From positions 1,426,001-1,490,000 of the forward strand of contig NZ_SIHY01000001.1 in assembly GCF_004320535.1 (NCBI RefSeq): a stretch of 64,000 bases of DNA. The letters run 5' to 3'. Made by a program: the position numbers and the translations under genes. The notes under the pieces are model-generated. The model did not search any database. It was not told the DNA's origin and was given only the letters and a program-made list of their open reading frames with translations. Positions within the stretch are counted from its first letter, which is position 1; each line of letters starts with the position of its first letter. Shown in pieces: positions 7,709-15,790 of this stretch. This DNA is from Arthrobacter sp. S41. Its GTDB lineage: Bacteria; Actinomycetota; Actinomycetes; Actinomycetales; Micrococcaceae.

Positions 7709-8503
7709 TTACTTCTTCTTTCGATCAAGGAATTCTTGCATACGATCAAATTTGGCTTGGGATTCAAAAAGCATTCCTTGGGCCAAGGTATCGATGAGCG
7801 GGTGGGCTTCACGTGGGCTATGGAATACCGACTTGGTAATGCGCACCGCCAGCGGGTCTTGGGCGGCAATCCGATCAGCCAAAGCTTCAGCGCCGGTATC
7901 AAGGTCCGCCGCCTCATGCAGTTCGGTGACCAGACCAGCCTGAAGACATTGCTGGCCGGTAAGCACTTTGCCTGCCAAGAGGATCTCTTTGGCCAGCGGT
8001 TCACCCACGAGTTCCTTGAGTCGCCAGGTCGCACCGGCGGCAGCCATGATCCCAAGGTTGGTTTCCGGATTGCCCATTCGAAGTTCGGGGGTGCCGATAC
8101 GGAAGTCTGCGGCATAGGCCAACTCAGCTCCGCCACCTAAAGCAAATCCGTCTAGAGCAGCAATAACTGGCATGGGAAGCTTGGCGATGCGCTCGAAGAT
8201 GCCGGAGTTAATTCCGGCCAGGGCGTCATTGCGGCGACGTTCACGTAACTGGGAGATGTCCGCACCGGAGGCAAAGATCCCCTTGCTCCCCTTGGGATTT
8301 TCCTCGCTGGGCGCTTGGCCCGGTGTACCGGCAAGGATCAAGATCTTCGGGTTTTTTTCCAGGTAGGAACACACTGTGTGTAGCTCATCAACCATTAACT
8401 GATCGATGGCATTGCGCACCTCTGGTCGGTGCAGGCGAACCCAAAGCCGATCTTCACCTTCAGTGACGAGAATCGTGTCAAAGTTCTGCGTCAGGTTGTC
8501 CAT
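7709..8503 (-). CDS. Enoyl-CoA hydratase/isomerase family protein
   Basis: Crotonase-fold enzyme that hydrates a 2,3-enoyl-CoA; 264 residues. Visible are the oxyanion-hole segments FASGADISQL and GFALGGGAELAYAAD, and the conserved ETNLGIMAAAGATWRL. The ATG at 8503 gives the usual N-terminus (MDNLTQNFDTILV). It has AAGGTG upstream and sits 2 nt from the thiolase stop; a longer frame to 8554 runs into thiolase coding sequence. Middle gene of the operon. Its likely substrate is 2,3-dehydroadipyl-CoA if the operon serves phenylacetate (PaaF/G-like); otherwise it takes fatty enoyl-CoAs. Confidence 0.92.
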   Translation of the reverse strand: MDNLTQNFDTILVTEGEDRLWVRLHRPEVRNAIDQLMVDELHTVCSYLEKNPKILILAGTPGQAPSEENPKGSKGIFASGADISQLRERRRNDALAGINSGIFERIAKLPMPVIAALDGFALGGGAELAYAADFRIGTPELRMGNPETNLGIMAAAGATWRLKELVGEPLAKEILLAGKVLTGQQCLQAGLVTELHEAADLDTGAEALADRIAAQDPLAVRITKSVFHSPREAHPLIDTLAQGMLFESQAKFDRMQEFLDRKKK

Positions 8504-8505
8504 GT

Positions 8506-9729
8506 TTAGACACCTTCCAAGAGGATCGCTGAACCTTGCCCCACGCCAACACACATGGTGGCCACACCAAGTTTGCGTTCAGCACCTGCCAGTTCACGTT
8601 CTATTCGGCCCAGCAGGCTAATGACTATGCGCGAACCGCTTGAGCCCAACGGATGGCCCAGAGCAATAGCCCCACCGTCGCGGTTCACGATGTCTGGGTC
8701 TACTGACAGTTCTCGGATACTGGCCAAGGACTGGCTAGCAAACGCTTCGTTGATTTCCATGGCGCCGATCTCATCGATCTTTAGCCCTGCACGATCAAGC
8801 ACCTTGCGGGTAGCCGGCACCGGCCCCATGCCCATGATTTCTGGTTCCAGTCCGACGGCCTGGCCGTCGATAATGCGTGCTCGGGCGTTCAGCCCGTACT
8901 TTTTTAGGGCGCGTTCGGAAACGACCAGAATTGCTGAGGCGCCATCGTTGAGCGAGGAAGCATTGCCGGCGGTGACCACGCTGCCGCCCTTTACTACTGG
9001 CCGTAGCCCGGCGAGCACCTCAAGAGTTGTCCCTTCACGTGGGCCCTCATCGGTATCAACAACCATTTCACCTTTGCGGTGCTTAACAATTACCGGAACA
9101 ATCTCGTCACGGAAGTGCCCCGCCTGGATGGCGGCTATGGCTTTGGCGTGGGACTGTACGGCAAACTCGTCGCAGTCCTCGCGGGAGATGCCGTATACGC
9201 GGGCCACCTCTTCGGCGGTTTCTGGCATGGAGAAAGTTGCTTTGCCCTCGCGGGATAGCTCACCGGAGAGAAATTGAGGATTGGTAAAACGCCAGCCAAT
9301 AGACGTGTCAAAAACGGCTCCGGGCTTGGCAAATGCTTTATCTGGCTTCTCCATTACCCAGGGGGCGCGGGACATGGACTCGACGCCGCCGGCAATCACA
9401 ATGTCGGCAGCTCCGGACTTGATCATATGGCTGGCCATGGTGATGGCACTCATCCCCGAGGCACACAAGCGATTGACCGTAATGCCCGGAATACTCACCG
9501 GCAACCCGGCAAGGAGCGCTGCCATGCGGGCCACGTTGCGATTTTCTTCGCCTGCACCGTTGGCGTTGCCAAGAATCACTTCATCAACCGCTGCTGGGTC
9601 AATGCCTGAGGCTTTGATGAGCTGAGAAATAGTGATGGCTGCCAAGTCATCTGGGCGTACCGGACTCAGCGCGCCACCGTAACGCCCCACAGGAGTACGG
9701 GTTCCGCCCACCAAATATGCCTCAGCCAT
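8506..9729 (-). CDS. Acetyl-CoA acyltransferase (thiolase; 3-oxoadipyl-CoA thiolase-like)
   Basis: Cleaves a 3-oxoacyl-CoA with CoA. The 407-residue protein has the nucleophile Cys89 (NRLCASGMSA), the GGAIALGHPLGSSGSR motif with catalytic His, and the C-terminal CVGVGQG with the second Cys. The ATG at 9729 has AAAGGAG 6 nt upstream; a longer frame to 9762 has no such support. First gene of the operon with the hydratase and dehydrogenase. A PaaR-like operator lies about 100 nt upstream, which supports induction by phenylacetyl-CoA and a role as 3-oxoadipyl-CoA thiolase. That is inference from context, not from an active-site signature. Confidence 0.93.
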   Translation of the reverse strand: MAEAYLVGGTRTPVGRYGGALSPVRPDDLAAITISQLIKASGIDPAAVDEVILGNANGAGEENRNVARMAALLAGLPVSIPGITVNRLCASGMSAITMASHMIKSGAADIVIAGGVESMSRAPWVMEKPDKAFAKPGAVFDTSIGWRFTNPQFLSGELSREGKATFSMPETAEEVARVYGISREDCDEFAVQSHAKAIAAIQAGHFRDEIVPVIVKHRKGEMVVDTDEGPREGTTLEVLAGLRPVVKGGSVVTAGNASSLNDGASAILVVSERALKKYGLNARARIIDGQAVGLEPEIMGMGPVPATRKVLDRAGLKIDEIGAMEINEAFASQSLASIRELSVDPDIVNRDGGAIALGHPLGSSGSRIVISLLGRIERELAGAERKLGVATMCVGVGQGSAILLEGV

Positions 9730-9831
9730 GAATACTCCTTTGTACTCCGGGGCCAACCCCACTTATTGAACCTCAGGGGTCAGGGTCCGGAAAGATGTTT
9801 TTCGCGGTGGCGCAAACCACCGCATAAACTT

Positions 9832-9845
9832 ACCGACCATTCGTT
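9832..9845. promoter_or_regulatory. TetR-type (PaaR-like) operator candidate before thiolase operon
   Basis: ACCGACCATTCGTT shares the ACCGACCRTTC core with the site before paaZ, with half-sites ACCGA and TCGTT around a 4-nt centre. Confidence 0.5.
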
Positions 9846-9864
9846 CACTAATAGAATCACAGAA

Positions 9865-9894
9865 AGGTTCACTCGCCGTCAAGAACGTGAACCT
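9865..9894. repeat. Inverted repeat AGGTTCAC...GTGAACCT
   Basis: Perfect 8-bp arms (9865-9872 and 9887-9894) with a 14-nt spacer, beside the PaaR-like site. A further GTTCAC occurs at 9843-9848. The 12-mer GAACGTGAACCT (9883-9894) recurs on the minus strand upstream of bldC. Confidence 0.5.
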
Positions 9895-9989
9895 ATTTGG
9901 CAAATTTCACAGAGCGTCTAAACAAACAAATCCATGTCAAACATTGAATCTCGAATTCTCCTGACGTAGCCTGTGGAGATTGACCGACT

Positions 9990-10051
9990 CTGGGCACCTG
10001 CCCAGATCGTGGACCGTCACCCAGGGTCAATATAACGAGGTATCCCCTGGG
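9990..10051 (+). promoter_or_regulatory. Two tandem hairpins in the transporter 5' leader
   Basis: Hairpin 1 is CTGGGC-ACCT-GCCCAG (9990-10005). Hairpin 2 pairs CCCAGGG (10020-10026) with CCCTGGG (10045-10051), and GGAC with GTCC lie just outside. The structure ends about 40 nt before the ATG at 10091. I match it to no known riboswitch class. Confidence 0.4.
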
Positions 10052-10090
10052 CGTCCGGTCGACGAAAAGCTGAAGAGCAACGGAGCAGTT

Positions 10091-11506
10091 ATGCCACCGG
10101 ATGACAGCCAACCCAACCACGCAACACCTGCCGATTCTTTTTCTCCCGATTTGTCTCATGACATCGGCCCTGACATCAATACCACCGCCGGACGCCAAGA
10201 AATTCGTAAAGCTACCGCCGCCAGCGCCATGGGTAACATGACCGAGTGGTTCGACTACGGTGTATATGCGGTAGCCGTCACCTATATCACCGCACACTTC
10301 TTCCCTTCCGAGGGCGGCACACTCATGGCTTTGGCCACCTTTGCGCTCTCCTTCCTGGTTCGCCCACTGGGCGGACTGGTTTGGGGTCCACTCGGGGACA
10401 AACTGGGACGCAAAAAGATCCTCGCTTTGACCATCATTATGATGTCTCTTGCGACATTCTTGATTGGTGTACTTCCAACCTTTGAAACCATCGGTGTCTT
10501 TGCACCGATCTTGCTTGTCTTGCTTCGCATGGTCCAAGGCTTCTCAACGGGCGGTGAATACGGTGGCGCAGCAACCTTCATGGCCGAATATGCCCCGGAC
10601 CGCAAACGTGGCTTCTTTGGATCATTCCTTGAGTTCGGCACACTGGGCGGGTTCGCCTTAGGCACTGGAATCATGCTTCTGCTGCAGATCACCCTGGGCG
10701 AAGAATCCATGATGGCTTATGGCTGGCGCATCCCGTTCTTCCTCGCATTACCGATGGGCCTGATCGGTTTGTACTTGCGAAGCAAGTTGGAAGACACCCC
10801 AGTCTTCCAGGAGATGCAAGAAGCCGAAGAAACCCAGCAGAAGAGCACACTCAAAGAATTAGTGATGACCTATTGGAAGCCAATGCTCACCATGAGCGGG
10901 CTGGTCATTGCACTGAACGTCGTGAATTACACCTTGCTCAGCTACATGCCGACCTATCTGGAAACTCAGTTAGGTCTGGATTCCAAGGCTTCATTGGCCA
11001 CTATCTTGATCGGTGAGGTGGCCATGATGGCAGTCATCCCCTTTGCTGGATCACTCTCTGACAGGGTGGGCCGCCGACCCATGTGGTACACGTCGGTCAT
11101 TGGATTATTTGTTCTGGCTGTACCAATGTTCTGGCTCATGGGACAAAGCTTTGGCTGGGCCATCGTTGGCTTTGCGGTACTCGGACTGTTGTACATTCCG
11201 CAGTTGGCAACGATTACTGCCACGTTCCCGGCCATGTTCCCCTCACATGTTCGCTTCGCCGGGTTTGCGGTCACCTACAACATTGCTACCGCACTCTTTG
11301 GCGGAACCGCGGCCATCGTTAATGAGGCTGCCATTGATGCCACAGGCTTCCTACTTTTCCCTGCGGTCTACATGATGATCGCCTGCGTCATTGGCATGAT
11401 CGCCATCAAGTACATGCCGGAAACCGCGGGCGCCTCCCTACGAGGCACCGAGATCCCTGATGCCCACGACACCGGGATTCTAGCGACGGTGAAGAAGGAC
11501 CAGTGA
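10091..11506 (+). CDS. MFS transporter, metabolite:H+ symporter family (ProP-like)
   Basis: Inner-membrane symporter of 471 residues with about 12 membrane segments. It resembles E. coli ProP over TEWFDYGVYA, the loop GDKLGRKKILALT, GGEYGGAATFMAEYAPDRKR and GWRIPFFLALPMGLIGLYLR, but lacks ProP's C-terminal coiled coil. The ATG at 10091 has CGGAG upstream. An in-frame TTG at 9980 would add 37 untypical residues and consume the hairpin leader. The substrate could be proline/betaine or an organic acid. It diverges from the thiolase operon and shares a region with a PaaR-like site, so uptake of an aromatic acid is a possible alternative. Confidence 0.88.
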   Translation: MPPDDSQPNHATPADSFSPDLSHDIGPDINTTAGRQEIRKATAASAMGNMTEWFDYGVYAVAVTYITAHFFPSEGGTLMALATFALSFLVRPLGGLVWGPLGDKLGRKKILALTIIMMSLATFLIGVLPTFETIGVFAPILLVLLRMVQGFSTGGEYGGAATFMAEYAPDRKRGFFGSFLEFGTLGGFALGTGIMLLLQITLGEESMMAYGWRIPFFLALPMGLIGLYLRSKLEDTPVFQEMQEAEETQQKSTLKELVMTYWKPMLTMSGLVIALNVVNYTLLSYMPTYLETQLGLDSKASLATILIGEVAMMAVIPFAGSLSDRVGRRPMWYTSVIGLFVLAVPMFWLMGQSFGWAIVGFAVLGLLYIPQLATITATFPAMFPSHVRFAGFAVTYNIATALFGGTAAIVNEAAIDATGFLLFPAVYMMIACVIGMIAIKYMPETAGASLRGTEIPDAHDTGILATVKKDQ

Positions 11507-11547
11507 AGAAGAACTAACGCTAGACGCCTAACGTCAACCAACCGTGC

Positions 11548-11590
11548 GGGGCTTGGGTTTCAGTCAATTTTTGGCTAATTCCCAAGCCCC
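11548..11590 (+). terminator. Hairpin after transporter gene
   Basis: GGGGCTTGGG pairs with CCCAAGCCCC across a 23-nt loop. The T-tract is poor, so termination strength is uncertain. Confidence 0.5.
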
Positions 11591-11669
11591 TTCGCTGTGG
11601 CACCGAGATTCACTGCGTTCAAAACCATCGGTTTGTGCGCCACAGTCCGCGCAAACAGGTTCAAGGTAC

Positions 11670-11675
11670 TAGCAT
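11670..11675 (+). promoter_or_regulatory. Leaderless -10 box of menB
   Basis: TAGCAT ends 7 nt before the GTG at 11683, so the transcript should begin at or next to the start codon. Confidence 0.6.
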
Positions 11676-11682
11676 TTAGAGG

Positions 11683-12645
11683 GTGAATAGCCAGAACAGC
11701 TCAGCCCTGCCCGAAAAGGTTTCCGACGTCTTTGATCCAATGCGCTGGCGCGTGGTTGAAGGATTCGACTTCACCGACGTCACCTACCACCGTCAGGTAG
11801 AGCGCAATACCTACGGCGAAATCACTCGCGACCTACCAACGGTCCGTATCGCCTTTGACCGTCCCGAGGTGCGCAATGCTTTCCGCCCGCACACCGTTGA
11901 TGAGCTTTACCGCGCTATGGATCACGCCCGTATGACCAGTGATGTGGCCACCGTCATCCTCACCGGCAACGGACCATCAGCCAAAGATGGCGGGCACGCC
12001 TTCTGCTCCGGTGGCGACCAGCGCATCCGTGGCCGTGATGGCTACCGCTACGCCGAGGGTGAGACCCGCGAGTCAATCGACCCTGCCCGCGCCGGACGCC
12101 TGCACATTCTTGAAGTACAGCGCCTGATGCGCACCATGCCCAAGGTTGTCCTGTGCGTGGTCAACGGTTGGGCCGCGGGTGGCGGACACTCACTGCACGT
12201 AGTTTCTGACTTGACCATCGCCTCCAAAGAAAACGGCAAGTTTAAGCAGACCGACGCCACCGTCGGTTCCTTTGATGCTGGCTATGGCTCGGCGCTGCTG
12301 GCCCGCCAGGTAGGTCAGAAGACTGCCCGCGAGATTTTCTTCCTTGCCCGCGAATACTCCGCAGATGACATGGTACGCATGGGCGCGGTTAATGAATCAG
12401 TTGATCATGAGCGTCTGGAAGAAGTTGCATTGGAATACGCAGCGGACATCGCCAAGCAATCCCCGCAAGCCATCCGCATGCTCAAGTTTGCGTTCAACTT
12501 GGCTGATGACGGACTGGCCGGTCAGCAGGTCTTTGCCGGCGAAGCTACCCGCATGGCCTACATGACCGACGAAGCCGTAGAGGGACGCGACGCGTTCTTG
12601 GGCAAGCGGGACCCTGACTGGTCCAACTACCCGTACTACTTCTAA
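11683..12645 (+). CDS. menB: 1,4-dihydroxy-2-naphthoyl-CoA synthase (MenB)
   Basis: Crotonase-fold enzyme that closes the ring of o-succinylbenzoyl-CoA in menaquinone synthesis. The 320-residue sequence has typical MenB segments: RPEVRNAFRPHTVDEL, HAFCSGGDQRIRGRDGY, NGWAAGGGHSLHVVSDLTIA and DATVGSFDAGYGSALLARQVG. It ends in the usual DPDWSNYPYYF. The GTG start has no separate ribosome binding site but lies 7 nt after a TAGCAT box, consistent with a leaderless mRNA. It is followed 27 nt later by menE and then menA. MenA-type quinone synthesis fits the cytochrome c genes nearby. Confidence 0.97.
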   Translation: MNSQNSSALPEKVSDVFDPMRWRVVEGFDFTDVTYHRQVERNTYGEITRDLPTVRIAFDRPEVRNAFRPHTVDELYRAMDHARMTSDVATVILTGNGPSAKDGGHAFCSGGDQRIRGRDGYRYAEGETRESIDPARAGRLHILEVQRLMRTMPKVVLCVVNGWAAGGGHSLHVVSDLTIASKENGKFKQTDATVGSFDAGYGSALLARQVGQKTAREIFFLAREYSADDMVRMGAVNESVDHERLEEVALEYAADIAKQSPQAIRMLKFAFNLADDGLAGQQVFAGEATRMAYMTDEAVEGRDAFLGKRDPDWSNYPYYF

Positions 12646-12672
12646 TCACTGGCACCGGCACAAGGAACCACT

Positions 12673-13800
12673 ATGGACGCACAGCTTCAGGAACTGCTCT
12701 CGGCACTGGCCAACGCCGCTAACGACGATGGCCCGGCTGTTGAAGTCATCATCGACGAAAGCAGCGACTCAGGCTGGCGCATCGAATACCTCACCGAGCA
12801 GGATCTGCCCGGCTTTGAACAACCCATGGCGGTGGTGCGCACCTCCGGTTCTACTGGTCGGGCCAAGCGCACGGTGCTCAGTGTTGAGGCGCTGGCATCA
12901 AGTGCGCAGGCCACTGCTGAGTACCTAGGATTTGAGGGCCAGTGGTTGTTGGCTTTGCCGGTGCATTATGTGGCCGGGCTCAGCGTGCTGACTCGCTCCT
13001 TGTTCGCCGGAACCAAACCTGTGGTCATGGATTTGTCGGGTAGTTTTTCAGCTTCCTCGTTCACTCAGGCTGCACAGCAGATGGTTGAAAAGCGACGCCT
13101 CACCTCGCTGGTACCAACCCAGCTAGCTCGCCTGCTTGATGACGCTGATCCGGCTACCTTGACCGCGCTCAAACGCTTTGACGCCATCTTGCTCGGCGGA
13201 GCCCGCGCCAGCAAGGACTTGCTCGTCAACGCTCGACACCACGGACTGAAGATCTTCCAAACCTATGGGTCTTCAGAGACCTCGGGTGGATTGGTGTACA
13301 ACGGCAGCGCACTGCCCGGCGTGCAGCTGGCCGAACACGATTCTCGCATCTGGGTTTCTGGCCCCATGCTGGCCGATGGCTACGTGGATTCCCCAGAGGC
13401 CACCGCAGAGCACTTTGTAGAACACGATGGACACCGCTGGTACGTTACCGATGATTTGGGCTCTGTTCAGGGCCAGCGACTAAGCATCGTTGGGCGCGTG
13501 GATGACGTGATCAACTCTGGTGGCATCAAGCTCTCAGCTTCCAAGATCGAGGGCATCCTGGAAGAATTCTTCACCCAAACCTTGGTCGTTTCAGTGCCTG
13601 ATCCGCAGTGGGGTCAAAGCGTTGGCTTAGCTTTCAGCGGACCCACCAAAACCGAGGCAGCCTTCGACGCGGTGCGCCGAACCTTGGGCAAAGAAGCCGT
13701 GCCAAAGTATGTTCGGCACTACCCTAACGGGTTGCCACAACTGCCCAACGGCAAGTTCGACCGCAAGCTGATCATTGATGAACTCGGTGCGCGCAACTAA
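12673..13800 (+). CDS. menE: o-succinylbenzoate-CoA ligase (MenE)
   Basis: Adenylate-forming enzyme that activates o-succinylbenzoate with ATP and CoA, supplying the MenB substrate. At 375 residues it is short, as in other actinobacterial MenE proteins. The P-loop-like VVRTSGSTGRAKRTVLS lies near 55-71, the mid-domain QTYGSSETSGGLVY follows, then the hinge VGRVDDVINSGGIKLS. The C-terminal Lys in LPNGKFDRK is the usual adenylation lysine. AAGGAA lies upstream of the ATG. Middle gene of menBEA. Confidence 0.95.
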   Translation: MDAQLQELLSALANAANDDGPAVEVIIDESSDSGWRIEYLTEQDLPGFEQPMAVVRTSGSTGRAKRTVLSVEALASSAQATAEYLGFEGQWLLALPVHYVAGLSVLTRSLFAGTKPVVMDLSGSFSASSFTQAAQQMVEKRRLTSLVPTQLARLLDDADPATLTALKRFDAILLGGARASKDLLVNARHHGLKIFQTYGSSETSGGLVYNGSALPGVQLAEHDSRIWVSGPMLADGYVDSPEATAEHFVEHDGHRWYVTDDLGSVQGQRLSIVGRVDDVINSGGIKLSASKIEGILEEFFTQTLVVSVPDPQWGQSVGLAFSGPTKTEAAFDAVRRTLGKEAVPKYVRHYPNGLPQLPNGKFDRKLIIDELGARN

Positions 13801-13875
13801 CTCGATTCGCCTTGCCCGCCCATTCGCGGGAAACTAGAGGGTACGAGTTTTTCTTTTGCCCCGAAAGGACTGAAA

Positions 13876-14760
13876 GTGGCCACACTTTCCCAATGGGTCT
13901 CCGGTGCACGTTTGCGCACCTTGCCTATCGTCATCGCCCCGGTAGTTATTGGCACCGCGGCCGCAGTGGGCGAAACAGGCACCCTTCACTGGGTCCGTTT
14001 TGTTCTGGCGTTGATAGTCGGTTTGCTGTTGCAGGTTGGCGTTAACTACTCCAACGACTACTCCGATGGAATCCGCGGCACTGACGATGATCGTGTCGGC
14101 CCATTGCGTCTTACGGGCTCCAAACTCACTGCCCCGAAGAACGTACGCAACCTCGCCTTCGCCTGCTTTGGCCTGGCAGCTATTGCGGGCCTGACCCTGG
14201 TGGTCGTCTCCGCATCATGGCCGTTGTTGCTAGTTGGCGTGGCAGCCATTTTTGCTGCGTGGGGCTACACCGGTGGCAAAAATCCTTATGGATACCGCGG
14301 CCTTGGTGATATCTACGTCTTCATCTTCTTTGGATTAGTAGCGACCCTGGGCACGACCTTCACTCAGATCAATGAACTGCCACTGACCTCCATATTGGGT
14401 GCGATTGGTACCGGTTTGATTGGCTGCGCGCTACTCATGGCCAACAACGTTCGGGACATCCCCACCGATAAAGAGGTTGGGAAAATTACCTTGGCTGTGC
14501 GCCTCGGCGAACACAATGCCCGTCTGAGCTACGTGTTGATGATTGCCGTAGCGATCTTGTTGCCACTGCTAGCTACCGGAACTTTCCCTTGGCTGTGGTT
14601 GCTACTGCTTACTTTCATCCCAGCTATCGCACCATCGTTGCTGATGCTGCGTGAACACGAGCTTCCCAAGCTGGTTAAGGTTCTCAAGCAGACCGGCATG
14701 CTGAACATGGTCTATGCCTTGCTCTTTGCGCTGGCCATTATCTTGCAGACTTGGTTCTAG
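13876..14760 (+). CDS. menA: 1,4-dihydroxy-2-naphthoate polyprenyltransferase (MenA)
   Basis: Integral membrane UbiA-family enzyme that attaches the isoprenoid chain to dihydroxynaphthoate. It has 294 residues and about eight to nine membrane segments. The first Asp-rich motif NDYSDGIRGTDDDR and the second region ANNVRDIPTDKEVGKITLAVRLG are intact. The GTG at 13876 has AAAGGA upstream. It follows menE by 75 nt in the same direction, so it is probably part of the operon. A strong terminator follows. Confidence 0.96.
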   Translation: MATLSQWVSGARLRTLPIVIAPVVIGTAAAVGETGTLHWVRFVLALIVGLLLQVGVNYSNDYSDGIRGTDDDRVGPLRLTGSKLTAPKNVRNLAFACFGLAAIAGLTLVVVSASWPLLLVGVAAIFAAWGYTGGKNPYGYRGLGDIYVFIFFGLVATLGTTFTQINELPLTSILGAIGTGLIGCALLMANNVRDIPTDKEVGKITLAVRLGEHNARLSYVLMIAVAILLPLLATGTFPWLWLLLLTFIPAIAPSLLMLREHELPKLVKVLKQTGMLNMVYALLFALAIILQTWF

Positions 14761-14793
14761 CCCACCGGGTATTTAGCGCTTAATCACCAAAGC

Positions 14794-14840
14794 CTTGGCT
14801 CATCACTGCCCTCGCGGGAAATGATGAGCCAAGACTTTTT
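14794..14840 (+). terminator. Intrinsic terminator after menA
   Basis: A 12-bp stem CTTGGCTCATCA/TGATGAGCCAAG is followed by ACTTTTTT. Confidence 0.85.
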
Positions 14841-14902
14841 TCTGCTCAAAAGGTCACTGGAGTTAAGAACTCAGTTACCGAGCACGCAAATTATGTTGAC
14901 GT

Positions 14903-15193
14903 TTATTCTGCAGTTCGGTGATTGCGTCGCTGATCTTCATCAAATTCATCTTCGACAGCTTCATCGTCCAGCTGCTTCTGCGTCTTACTTGCCGAGGTTT
15001 TAGCAAAAGCTTTACGCACGTCCTCGTTCGCTTTTAGACGAAGTTTATTAAAGAACAAGTAGGCTACCGCGAACGCGAAGATCAGCCCGATGATTCCGGA
15101 AACGAAGATAGGCCAGTTCAGACCCCACGAAAGACCAAGGAACACTGCGCAGAAGATGCCCAGGCGAAGAGCTGTATATTTCAGAAACTGCAT
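14903..15193 (-). CDS. DUF4229 family small membrane protein
   Basis: The 96-residue protein has two hydrophobic segments (FLKYTALRLGIFCAVFL and IFVSGIIGLIFAFAVAYLF). A charged, Asp/Glu-rich cytoplasmic tail follows. The KYTALRL start and overall form match DUF4229, an actinobacterial family of unknown role. The ATG lies 7 nt after TAAACT on the minus strand. It diverges from the PLD N-terminal-like gene with 53 bp between start codons. In related genomes this family often lies near menA, as here; that statement is from memory. Confidence 0.85.
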   Translation of the reverse strand: MQFLKYTALRLGIFCAVFLGLSWGLNWPIFVSGIIGLIFAFAVAYLFFNKLRLKANEDVRKAFAKTSASKTQKQLDDEAVEDEFDEDQRRNHRTAE

Positions 15194-15200
15194 AACTTCA

Positions 15201-15206
15201 AGTTTA
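15201..15206 (-). promoter_or_regulatory. Leaderless -10 box of the DUF4229 gene
   Basis: TAAACT on the minus strand, 7 nt before the ATG at 15193. Confidence 0.6.
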
Positions 15207-15234
15207 CCGATGAACCTGTGAACTCGATTATCAC

Positions 15235-15240
15235 TAGAAT
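15235..15240 (+). promoter_or_regulatory. Leaderless -10 box of the PLDc_N gene
   Basis: TAGAAT, 6 nt before the ATG at 15247. Confidence 0.6.
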
Positions 15241-15246
15241 GATTAC

Positions 15247-15651
15247 ATGGTCCGTCTCCTTATATTCGCAGCAGTAGTTTCGGTCGCTTTGATGATCTAC
15301 ACCTTGATCGAATGCAGCCGTGCGCCGAGGCATCTGATACGTTCCTTGCCGAAGCCCGCATGGTTCGTAGTGATCATCCTCTTACCGCTGATCGGTGCCG
15401 TATTGTGGTTCGTTCTTGGACGACCTCAAAGCTCGGCAAACCAACCAGCAGGGCAACAAACTGCCCCCGATGATGATGAGGACTTTTTGCGTCAGCTAGA
15501 AGTCTGGCGCCGACAGCAACAACGCGAAGCAGATACTAAGGCTCGTGAGCAAGAACTCAAAGATCAGGGCAAGATTCAAAAGAATACTAATCCTGAACCA
15601 CCGGCTAAATCAGAAGACACCGACACTGATTCACCGGACACCAAGTCCTAG
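15247..15651 (+). CDS. Small membrane protein with PLD nuclease N-terminal (PLDc_N) domain
   Basis: The 134-residue protein has two membrane segments (VRLLIFAAVVSVALMIYTLIE and WFVVIILLPLIGAVLWFVLG). The second is in the form typical of PLDc_N, the region also found at the N-terminus of cardiolipin synthases. No phospholipase HKD motif is present, so it is not itself a synthase. Residues from about 58 on are hydrophilic and rich in Gln, Glu, Asp and Lys. The role is unknown. Confidence 0.85.
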   Translation: MVRLLIFAAVVSVALMIYTLIECSRAPRHLIRSLPKPAWFVVIILLPLIGAVLWFVLGRPQSSANQPAGQQTAPDDDEDFLRQLEVWRRQQQREADTKAREQELKDQGKIQKNTNPEPPAKSEDTDTDSPDTKS

Positions 15652-15687
15652 AAGCCAGTAGCGGCCTACTCACGGCCCGTAGAACAC

Positions 15688-15748
15688 AAGCCCCGACATT
15701 TCCGTTACCGCGCCCTCGCGTGGCGCTCACGGAGGCCGGGGCTTTGTT
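15688..15748 (+). terminator. Large hairpin after the PLDc_N gene
   Basis: AAGCCCCG (15688-15695) pairs with CGGGGCTT (15737-15744). Inside are a partial CCGT/ACGG and a GCGCC/GGCGC stem, and TTTGTT follows. Confidence 0.75.
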
Positions 15749-15790
15749 GTACCTGTTGCTCGGCTGGCGTGGTCTGAGATGAGTAGCGTG

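Larger units (their letters stand above)
9730..10090. other. Divergent 361-base regulatory region between thiolase operon and transporter
   Basis: No gene is supported here. It holds the inverted repeat GCGGTGG/CCACCGC (9804-9823), the PaaR-like operator (9832-9845), the inverted repeat AGGTTCAC/GTGAACCT (9865-9872 and 9887-9894), a candidate rightward promoter TTGAAT-N17-TAGCCT near 9946-9974, and two hairpins in the transporter leader (9990-10051). Confidence 0.6.

Noticed and set aside
7613-8140. 175-residue plus-strand ORF
   Set aside because: Antisense to the enoyl-CoA hydratase and dehydrogenase genes; no start support or domain.
9980-10090. Longer N-terminus for the ProP-like transporter starting at TTG 9980
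   Set aside because: The extra 37 residues resemble no transporter N-terminus, and the stretch holds two clean hairpins; ATG 10091 has a ribosome binding site.
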